A stretch of DNA of 52,497 bases, taken from Pseudomonadota bacterium (GTDB lineage: Bacteria; Pseudomonadota; Gammaproteobacteria; Burkholderiales; Rhodocyclaceae). Below, piece by piece: positions 46,601 through 52,497 of this stretch. The stretch is from contig JAKOZI010000178.1 of assembly GCA_029780075.1 (NCBI GenBank), forward strand, positions 1 to 52,497. Direction: 5' to 3'. The notes beneath the pieces are model-generated. The model made no database searches. It was not told the origin of the DNA and saw only the letters and a list, made by a program, of their open reading frames with translations. A program made the position numbers and the translations under genes. The first letter of the stretch is position 1; every line of letters starts with the position of its first letter.

Positions 46601-48394
46601 ATGAGTGAATACATTGCCCCCATCCGTGACATGCAGTTTGTGCTCAAGGAACTTGCCGGGCTGGACGAGGTGGCGCAATTGCCTGGTTGCGAGGAAGCGA
46701 CCCCTGATCTGGTCGATGCGGTTCTCGAAGAAGCGGGTCGCTTTGCCGAGGAAGTCCTGTCACCGATCAACTGGTCCGGTGATCAGGAGGGGGCACGCTG
46801 GCAAGACAAGGCGGTGACCATGCCTGCCGGATTCAGGGAAGCCTACAAGCTGTTCGCCGACAGCGGCTGGACGGCGCTGGCCTGCGAACCCGAGTGGGGT
46901 GGTCAGGGGCTGCCCAAGGTCGTCGCCGCTGCCGTCGCCGAAATGTGGAAAGCGGCCAACCACTCGTTTTCTCTATGCCCCCTGCTGACCGCCGGGGCCA
47001 TCGAGTCGCTGGTGCTGACCGGCAGCGACGAGCTCAAGCAGACTTACCTCGAAAAGATGGTCAGCGGCGTGTGGACCGGGACGATGAACCTTACCGAGCC
47101 GAGCGCCGGCTCCGATCTTGCCGCCGTACGCACGCGTGCCGAGCCGCAGGGAGACGGCACCTACAAGATCTTCGGACAGAAAATCTTCATCACCTATGGT
47201 GACCACGATATGGCGGAGAACATCATCCATCTCGTGCTTGCTCGCACTCCGACAGCCCCCGAGGGAGTCAAGGGGATTTCGCTGTTCATTGTTCCGAAGT
47301 TCATGGTCAACGACGACGGCAGCCTGGGGGCTCGCAACGATGCCTATTGCGTGTCGATCGAGCACAAGCTGGGTATCCACGCCAGCCCGACAGCGATCAT
47401 GGCTTTTGGCGATCAAAGCGGTGCCGTCGGCTACCTGGTCGGCGAGGAGAATCGTGGCCTGGAATACATGTTCATCATGATGAATGCGGCGCGTTTTGGC
47501 GTCGGCCTCGAAGGCGTTGCCGCCTGCGAGCGGGCTTACCAGCGCGCGCGCGACTATGCGCGCGAACGCATCCAGTGTACCGATATCGGCGTACGCGGCG
47601 GTCCGAAAGTGGCGATCATCAACCATCCCGATGTTCGCCGCATGCTGATGACCATGAAGTCGCGTGCCGAGGCCACCCGGGCCCTGGCCTACGTGGTGGC
47701 CGCGGCGCACGATGCTGCGGTGCACCATCCGGACAACGAGGTACGCAAGCGTAACCAGGCCTTTGTCGATCTGATGATCCCGGTGGTCAAGGGCTGGAGC
47801 ACCGAATCGGGAGTCACCATGGCTTCGCTCGGGGTGCAGGTACATGGCGGAATGGGTTACGTCGAAGAAACCGGCGCCGCGCAGCACCTGCGTGATGCCC
47901 AGATTTCGACGATCTACGAGGGGACCACGGGCATCCAGGCCAATGACCTGATCGGCCGCAAGATTGCGCGCGAAGGCGGCGTCACCCTCAACGCGCTGAT
48001 TGCTGACATGCGTGCGCTCGACGCCGATCTGGCTCAGCGGAGTGGTGGAGATCTCGCGGCCATCCGTAGTCGCTTTGCCGCCGGCGTAGACGCCCTGGCG
48101 AGTGCCGGAGAGTGGCTGGTGGCCACTTATGGGAAGGATGTTCGTGCCGCATCGGCGGGCGCGGTTCCCTTCCTGACGCTGCTTGGCATCGTTGCCGGAG
48201 GTTGGCAGATGGTCCGCGCTGCGCTGATTGCACAGAAAAAGATCGACGCGGGTGACAGTGATCCCTTCTACCCGGCAAAGATCGTCACCACGCGCTTCTA
48301 TGCCGACCACGTGTTGTCGCAGGCCGCCGGTCTGGCGAGCAGTGTGACCGATGGCGCCGAAGGGGTGCTGGCACTGCCCGAAGACATGTTCTGA
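46601..48394 (+). CDS. Acyl-CoA dehydrogenase (long form, DmdC-like)
   Basis: 597 residues. The FAD-binding motif is MNLTEPSAGSDLAAV (about 163-177), followed by KIFITYGDHDM. The C-terminal domain has VQVHGGMGYVEETGAAQHLRD and IYEGTTGIQANDL, where the Glu is the likely catalytic base. The long N- and C-terminal extensions are those of the roughly 600-residue class that includes 3-methylmercaptopropionyl-CoA dehydrogenases; the actual substrate may be another acyl-CoA. Ribosome-binding site GAGGAGAAA before the ATG. It would pass electrons to the ETF encoded upstream. Confidence 0.93.
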   Translation: MSEYIAPIRDMQFVLKELAGLDEVAQLPGCEEATPDLVDAVLEEAGRFAEEVLSPINWSGDQEGARWQDKAVTMPAGFREAYKLFADSGWTALACEPEWGGQGLPKVVAAAVAEMWKAANHSFSLCPLLTAGAIESLVLTGSDELKQTYLEKMVSGVWTGTMNLTEPSAGSDLAAVRTRAEPQGDGTYKIFGQKIFITYGDHDMAENIIHLVLARTPTAPEGVKGISLFIVPKFMVNDDGSLGARNDAYCVSIEHKLGIHASPTAIMAFGDQSGAVGYLVGEENRGLEYMFIMMNAARFGVGLEGVAACERAYQRARDYARERIQCTDIGVRGGPKVAIINHPDVRRMLMTMKSRAEATRALAYVVAAAHDAAVHHPDNEVRKRNQAFVDLMIPVVKGWSTESGVTMASLGVQVHGGMGYVEETGAAQHLRDAQISTIYEGTTGIQANDLIGRKIAREGGVTLNALIADMRALDADLAQRSGGDLAAIRSRFAAGVDALASAGEWLVATYGKDVRAASAGAVPFLTLLGIVAGGWQMVRAALIAQKKIDAGDSDPFYPAKIVTTRFYADHVLSQAAGLASSVTDGAEGVLALPEDMF

Positions 48395-48403
48395 GCGGCG
48401 GAT

Positions 48404-48485
48404 AGCGGCGGTCCCTTCGGGCGGGCCGCCGCTGACCATGTTCTGCGGGTTCCGTCTTGCCGTCTGCCGGCAAGACGGAACCCGC
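48404..48485. repeat. Two adjacent strong inverted repeats
   Basis: 48445-48485: an 18-base perfect inverted repeat, left arm GCGGGTTCCGTCTTGCCG, loop TCTGC. 48404-48433: AGCGGCGG paired with CCGCCGCT, with a CCC-TTC-GGG inner hairpin. They lie between the acyl-CoA dehydrogenase stop and the thioesterase start. There is no T-run, so an intrinsic terminator of the usual kind is not supported. They may slow or stabilise the mRNA or be REP-like. Confidence 0.8.
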
Positions 48486-48506
48486 GTAATCAGACCAGGA
48501 ATGCCC

Positions 48507-48914
48507 ATGCACAGCCAACGCAAACTCGTCCAGACCAGCCTGATTCCGATCCGCTGGGGCGATATGGACGCCTACGGACACGTCAATAACACCATCTACT
48601 TTCGCTACATGGAACAGGCTCGCGTTGAGTACCTTGAAACCCTCGGCTTCAAGGTCATGCCGCGGGGCTCGGCGCCGGTGATCATCAACGCCAGTTGCAC
48701 CTTTCTGGTTCCTCTGAACTATCCGGGTGCCGTCGAAGTGCGCATGTTCTGCGGCCGTCCCGGGCGCAGTAGCGTGCCGACGCACTACGAAATCAGGTTG
48801 CAGGGCGACGACGCTCTGTATGCCACAGGCGACTCGAAAATCGTCTGGATGGATGTAGCGACCGGCAAGTCGGTACCAATTCCCGACGAACTGCGTATGG
48901 AATTGCCTGCCTGA
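48507..48914 (+). CDS. Acyl-CoA thioesterase (4HBT hotdog fold, YbgC-like)
   Basis: 135 residues. [27 protein letters not shown] (read in two pieces) is the active-site signature of YbgC/FcbC-type thioesterases, with Asp as nucleophile or base. The start ATG at 48507 is chosen over the ATG at 48501 for better spacing from AGGA; either is possible. It probably removes CoA from an acyl-CoA in the pathway of the neighbours. The next gene starts 19 bases after its stop. Confidence 0.88.
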   Translation: MHSQRKLVQTSLIPIRWGDMDAYGHVNNTIYFRYMEQARVEYLETLGFKVMPRGSAPVIINASCTFLVPLNYPGAVEVRMFCGRPGRSSVPTHYEIRLQGDDALYATGDSKIVWMDVATGKSVPIPDELRMELPA

Positions 48915-48933
48915 GCACAGGGGGAGCGGGGAC

Positions 48934-50907
48934 ATGGAAAACGAAGCACTCTGGCGCCCCAGCGCCGATGCTGTCGAGACAGCGCAACTCAGTTCCTTCA
49001 TCGCCGCAGTCAACCTCCGTTGGCAAGCCGGCTGTTCGGATTACGCCAGCCTCTGGCGCTGGTCAGTGGCCCGGCCCGAAGCATTCTGGCGTTCGCTGTG
49101 GGATGAATGCCGGGTGCTCGGCGAATCCGGTGCGAGCGTCGTCGAGGACGGCGACCGCATGCCGGGCGCCCGCTGGTTTCCGCAGGCCCGGGTCAATTAT
49201 GCAGAGAACCTCCTGCGCCGCCGCGATGACGCTGACGCCCTGGTTTTCTGGGGAGAGGACAAGATCAGGCGCCGCCTCTCCCGAGGTGAGCTTTACGTGC
49301 AGGTTTCACGCTGTGCGCAGGCGCTGAAGGGTGCTGGTGTCGTCCAGGGTGACCGCGTCGCCGCCTATCTGCCGAACATGCCCGAGGCGTTGATCGCCAT
49401 GCTGGCAACGGCTGCGCTCGGCGCCATCTGGTCGTCCGCATCGCCTGATTTCGGGGTACAGGGGGTCCTGGACCGTTTCGGGCAGATTGAACCGAAGATC
49501 CTGCTGTGCGTTGACGGCTACTGGTACAACGGCAAGCGGGTCGACTGCATGGCCAAGAACGCCGAAGTCGCTGCGCAAATGCCAAGTGTGGAGCGGACGC
49601 TGGTCGTCTCCTGCCTGGACGATTCGCCAGTAGTGTCCGGCATCCGGAATGGCGTGCGCTACGTCGACTTCGTCGCGCCGTACGCCGCCGCCGAGATGGA
49701 GTTTGTGCCGCTGCCTTTCGCGCACCCGCTATTCATCATGTTTTCCTCGGGCACCACCGGAGTGCCGAAGTGCATCGTCCACTGTCATGGTGGAGCCTTG
49801 TTGCAGCACCTCAAGGAGCACCAACTGCACGGCGACATCAGACCGGATGACCGCATCTTCTACTTCACGACCTGTGGCTGGATGATGTGGAACTGGCTGG
49901 TTTCTGCGCTTGCCTCGGACGCCACGCTGCTGCTCTACGATGGTTCGCCGTTCGTGCGGGGTGCCGGTAGACCGGGAACGATCCTTTTCGACTACGCCGA
50001 CGCCGAGCGCATGACACACTTTGGGACTTCGGCCAAATTCATCGATGCGATTGCCAAAAGCGGCCTCCAACCGCGTCAGACACACCGCCTCAATCATCTC
50101 CGCGTCATGTTTTCGACCGGCAGCCCACTGGCGCCGGAGAGCTTCGACTACGTCTATCGCGAAATCAAGGCAGATCTCCTGCTGGCTTCAATTTCCGGCG
50201 GTACCGACATCCTGTCGTGTTTCGCGCTTGGTAGTCCGATCCTTCCGGTTCACCGCGGCGAGTTGCAGTGTCGCGGCCTCGGCATGGCCGTCGATGTCTT
50301 CGACGCGGAGGGCCGGCCGATTCCCGCGGGGCTGGGCGAACGCGGCGAACTGGTGTGCACCGCGCCCTTCCCGGCGATGCCGGTTGGTTTCTGGAACGAT
50401 CCCGACGGCGCCAAGTACCACGCCGCCTACTTCGAGCGCTTCCCCAAGGTCTGGTGCCACGGCGACTTCGTCGAACTCACCGCCAACGAGGGCATGATCA
50501 TCCACGGTCGCTCGGATGCCGTACTCAACCCCGGGGGGGTGCGTATCGGCACAGGGGAGATCTATCGCCAGGTCGAACAGCTGCCGGAGGTCGTCGAGTC
50601 GCTGGTCATCGGCCAGGAGTGGGCGCGTGATCAGCGGGTGGTCCTGTTTGTCAAACTGAGTGAGGGGATGACTCTGGACGAAGCGCTGGTCGGCCGCATC
50701 CGCCAACAGATTCGTCAGAATACGACGCCGCGTCACGTACCGGCCAAGGTCCTGCAGGTCGCCGACATCCCGCGCACAAAGAGCGGCAAGATCGTCGAAC
50801 TCGCGGTGCGCAACGTCGTGCATGGGCGGCCGGTAAGGAATGTCGAAGCCCTGGCCAATCCGGAAGCGCTGGAATTCTTCCGTGCGCGGGCCGAACTGCA
50901 GTACTGA
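48934..50907 (+). CDS. Acetoacetyl-CoA synthetase
   Basis: 657 residues, normal for the family. It activates acetoacetate with ATP and CoA. Core motifs: [20 protein letters not shown] (P-loop, about 267-286), [32 protein letters not shown], and [16 protein letters not shown] with [10 protein letters not shown] near the end, whose Lys closes the active site. The W/MMWNW pattern is typical of acetoacetyl-CoA rather than acetyl-CoA synthetase. In PHA-storing bacteria it recovers acetoacetate from polymer breakdown. Confidence 0.93.
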   Translation: MENEALWRPSADAVETAQLSSFIAAVNLRWQAGCSDYASLWRWSVARPEAFWRSLWDECRVLGESGASVVEDGDRMPGARWFPQARVNYAENLLRRRDDADALVFWGEDKIRRRLSRGELYVQVSRCAQALKGAGVVQGDRVAAYLPNMPEALIAMLATAALGAIWSSASPDFGVQGVLDRFGQIEPKILLCVDGYWYNGKRVDCMAKNAEVAAQMPSVERTLVVSCLDDSPVVSGIRNGVRYVDFVAPYAAAEMEFVPLPFAHPLFIMFSSGTTGVPKCIVHCHGGALLQHLKEHQLHGDIRPDDRIFYFTTCGWMMWNWLVSALASDATLLLYDGSPFVRGAGRPGTILFDYADAERMTHFGTSAKFIDAIAKSGLQPRQTHRLNHLRVMFSTGSPLAPESFDYVYREIKADLLLASISGGTDILSCFALGSPILPVHRGELQCRGLGMAVDVFDAEGRPIPAGLGERGELVCTAPFPAMPVGFWNDPDGAKYHAAYFERFPKVWCHGDFVELTANEGMIIHGRSDAVLNPGGVRIGTGEIYRQVEQLPEVVESLVIGQEWARDQRVVLFVKLSEGMTLDEALVGRIRQQIRQNTTPRHVPAKVLQVADIPRTKSGKIVELAVRNVVHGRPVRNVEALANPEALEFFRARAELQY

Positions 50908-51073
50908 CTGCGAGCCTCGTTTCCTGATCAGCGTACGCACGCCGGCACCATGTCAGCTTCCGCCAGTACTCGGCCTGGCGCCTCTGTCGGCTCAAGGCAG
51001 GAGTCGCTTCTCGCGCATGCTATTCGCCCAGCCAGGAAAGAGGGCCGCTGTGCTCGTGTTTGCAAAAGAGTGG

Positions 51074-51102
51074 TTGACGGACGGATTGCGAATGTCTAAA
51101 CT
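51074..51102 (+). promoter_or_regulatory. Promoter of tRNA-Asn
   Basis: TTGACG (51074-51079), 17-base spacer, TAAACT (51097-51102). The tRNA begins 15 bases later, as expected for a stable-RNA promoter of the sigma-70 type. Confidence 0.65.
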
Positions 51103-51116
51103 GCTGCCTCGCGTGT

Positions 51117-51192
51117 TCCTCGATAGCTCAGTCGGTAGAGCGTCGGACTGTTAATCCGTAGGTCCCTGGTTCGAGCCCAGGTCGGGGAGCCA
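51117..51192 (+). tRNA. tRNA-Asn (anticodon GTT)
   Basis: 76 bases with CCA encoded. The acceptor stem TCCTCGA pairs with TCGGGGA through one G-U. D-loop AGCTCAGTCGGTAGAGC, anticodon loop CTGTTAA, T-loop GGTTCGAGCC are standard. Anticodon GTT at 51150-51152 specifies Asn. Confidence 0.97.
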
Positions 51193-51208
51193 AACAAATC
51201 AGGCGCTT

Positions 51209-51236
51209 AGCCCAACTCTTAAGGTTGGGCTTTTTG
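51209..51236 (+). terminator. Intrinsic terminator after tRNA-Asn
   Basis: AGCCCAAC pairs with GTTGGGCT (eight base pairs, seven-base loop), followed by a run of T at 51231-51235. It ends the tRNA-Asn transcript 17 bases past the CCA. Confidence 0.85.
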
Positions 51237-51302
51237 CTTTCTGGCCTTCGTGTAGCCACCGTGTAGACAAATTCGAGCAATCCAGATCAACGCCAGGCCG
51301 GT

Positions 51303-51503
51303 TTAGCGTTGTTTACGCGTAAGTTGCAAAGCTGCCAACCGCAACGGGTCGCTATCGCCTTCATCCGCGAGCCAAGCCTGTACGGCGGGGCTGGATAGTC
51401 GCTCGTCCAATGCTGGGTCCAATTCTTCGTCGCTCATCAACTCAACCCCGCGAGGTTGCGCCTGATCCAACTTGACCATGCAGCGCTCAAGTGTAGTGCT
51501 CAT
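51303..51503 (-). CDS. Small protein, unknown (66 residues)
   Basis: 66 residues from the ATG at 51503. Composition is that of a real small protein: acidic middle (MSDEELDPALDERL), basic tail (LTRKQR), with SSPAVQAWLADEGDSDP between. The upstream extension to 51692 seems random. It follows the ORF at 51512-51694 by eight bases, so the two could be a two-gene unit. Family not recognised. Confidence 0.4.
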   Translation of the reverse strand: MSTTLERCMVKLDQAQPRGVELMSDEELDPALDERLSSPAVQAWLADEGDSDPLRLAALQLTRKQR

Positions 51504-51511
51504 TTCTTGAC

Positions 51512-51694
51512 CTACAATGCGGCGATGCGTAGCTCTAGCTCCAGTGTCTCGACGTCCTTGCGTCGTGCTTCCAAGACTCCGGACAGGGTCGCGGCCTCTC
51601 CCGGCAGAAGTTTGCCGGCTGCCACGAATACTTTGTCTCGGCCGGGCAGGCCATCCTTTATCGTGGCACCGGCATCGAGGATATCTGACCACAA
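51512..51694 (-). CDS. Small protein or C-terminal remnant, unknown (60 residues)
   Basis: 60 residues from a TTG at 51694, VFVAAGKLLPGEAATLSGVL then EARRKDVETLELELRIAAL, with a helical, partly coiled-coil end. The frame stays open upstream to about 51780 without an ATG (AADRDGQELW precedes), so this may be the C-terminus of a truncated gene. Its position beside a tRNA gene suits a leftover of an integrated element, but no integrase is present. Confidence 0.35.
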   Translation of the reverse strand: MWSDILDAGATIKDGLPGRDKVFVAAGKLLPGEAATLSGVLEARRKDVETLELELRIAAL

Positions 51695-51948
51695 CTCCTG
51701 GCCATCCCGATCGGCAGCGTGCTGTTTATCGCCTCGCTGTGCTGTCTTCGCAGAACGATTGGGCTGACGGCATGATTCCGAAGGTCACCGTGGAGTTTGC
51801 GGTGGCAGCGGAAGGCGAGGGATGGCCAGTGTTCGCAAGCACTCCTTGCTCGGGTGTTCGATGCCGGTGAAGCGCCGGCTTGAGACTGCTGTCTATGGAC
51901 TCATGGACTGTAGCGGCATTCGAGACTGCCAAAATGTCCGGCAAAGTG

Positions 51949-51977
51949 TTGACGGGCTAGGGGGGCGCTGCTACAAT
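51949..51977 (+). promoter_or_regulatory. Promoter of the tRNA-fMet/rRNA operon
   Basis: TTGACG (51949-51954), 17 bases, TACAAT (51972-51977): near-consensus sigma-70 elements with a GC-rich spacer end, typical of stable-RNA promoters. It is about 95 bases before the tRNA-fMet gene and 345 before the 16S gene. It seems the only strong promoter in this stretch. Confidence 0.75.
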
Positions 51978-52078
51978 GCTTCCTCTTCGCAGCACGGCAG
52001 ACCGACACGGCAACAAAATTTAGACGGTTTTCAATATAAGTATGCGAAGGTAGCAAGGAGATATTTATCCTTGACAGT

Positions 52079-52155
52079 CGCGGGGTGGAGCAGTCTGGCA
52101 GCTCGTCGGGCTCATAACCCGAAGGTCACAGGTTCAAATCCTGTCCCCGCAACCA
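52079..52155 (+). tRNA. Initiator tRNA-fMet (anticodon CAT)
   Basis: 77 bases with CCA encoded. It has the initiator marks: no pairing at the first acceptor position (C against A) and three G-C pairs in the anticodon stem (GGG CTCATAA CCC). Anticodon CAT is at 52113-52115. T-loop GGTTCAAATCC. It lies within the rRNA leader, just before boxA. Confidence 0.97.
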
Positions 52156-52167
52156 GCTCTTTAAAAA
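52156..52167 (+). promoter_or_regulatory. boxA antitermination element of the rRNA leader
   Basis: GCTCTTTAAAAA immediately after the tRNA-fMet CCA, close to the TGCTCTTTAA-type boxA consensus used by NusB/NusE for rRNA antitermination. It lies 154 bases before the 16S start. Confidence 0.7.
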
Positions 52168-52321
52168 CCAGACAACCGATAGGTGTGGGTTCTTGATTCG
52201 GAGCGATTTACGAGAGTGGATTGCTGAAGGATAGAGAAGGACTCGCACAGATGAAGAAGTAAGACCTGTTGGGCTGGAGGGATCTGGTCTGATGGGACGT
52301 CGAGCGAGAGTTTTAGGATTT

Positions 52322-52497
52322 GAACTGAAGAGTTTGATCCTGGCTCAGATTAAACGCTGGCGGCATGCCTTACACATGCAAGTCGAACGGCAGCACGGGG
52401 CAACCTGGTGGCGAGTGGCGAACGGGTGAGTAAAGCATCGGAACGTGCCCTGGAGTGGGGGATAACGTAGCGAAAGTTACGCTAATACCGCATATTC
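52322..52497 (+). rRNA. 16S ribosomal RNA, 5' part (cut by the window edge)
   Basis: The conserved start GAAGAGTTTGATCCTGGCTC lies at 52328-52347, followed by GGCGGCATGCCTTACACATG and GCGAACGGGTGAGTAA. The variable region reading AACGTAGCGAAAGTTACGCT matches Rhodocyclales 16S. The first base is placed by aligning with the E. coli start. 176 bases are visible; the gene continues beyond the window. Confidence 0.97.

Noticed and set aside
51726-51944. 72-residue minus-strand frame and its plus-strand counterpart
   Set aside because: No start site or family. The plus-strand reading also looks protein-like in part, so it may be an eroded repeat. Nothing can be supported.

Overview
The window looks like a chromosomal segment of a betaproteobacterium of the Rhodocyclales, most likely a Candidatus Accumulibacter-type polyphosphate-accumulating organism. 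This is inferred from the first 176 bases of a 16S rRNA gene at the right end, the high GC content of most of the window, and the gene content (two phosphate-binding proteins with Pho boxes, PEP synthase regulator, acetoacetyl-CoA synthetase, ETF). No database search was possible, so the genus is an inference.

Layout. 1-201: the end of an IS66-family element that abuts, and supplies the stop codon of, a repeat-built secreted protein gene (198-980). 1109-4677: an AT-richer block that reads as a decayed integron. It has a truncated intI1-like integrase on the plus strand, an attI1-like core, and unknown cassette-type genes on the minus strand, with one attC-like palindrome between them. 4892-7022: a small membrane protein and a K+ channel with two RCK domains. 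7062-9466: an Hsp70-like protein with its DUF2760 partner. 9774-12916: the AMMECR1/MEMO/radical SAM (AmmeMemoRadiSam) gene set with an overlapping hydrolase-like gene. 13023-14224: ispD-ispF.

14240-30557: a metal-resistance region. It holds two complete tripartite heavy-metal RND efflux operons, one clearly CusCBA-like with a CusF domain fused to the adaptor and one of uncertain substrate, plus a CusRS/CopRS-like two-component system. Three copies of an ATTAC-N6-GTAAT palindrome sit upstream of the two efflux operons and the regulator, which suggests one copper regulon. A frameshifted ubiB-like pseudogene lies between the operons.

30758-36873: a GNAT acetyltransferase, pstSCAB and a second pstS, with Pho-box-like repeats upstream of both pstS genes. 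37120-39967: a tandem SDR - ppsR - HD-GYP group. 40011-42180: glycerol kinase and a TetR regulator on the minus strand. The TetR gene is divergent from etfBA (42399-44083) across two palindromic operators. 44109-50907: a CbiM-like protein, a FimV-like protein, an acyl-CoA dehydrogenase, a thioesterase and acetoacetyl-CoA synthetase, consistent with fatty-acid, ketone-body and PHA metabolism. 51117-52497: tRNA-Asn with terminator, two small unknown ORFs, then an rRNA operon whose leader appears to contain the initiator tRNA and a boxA before the 16S gene.
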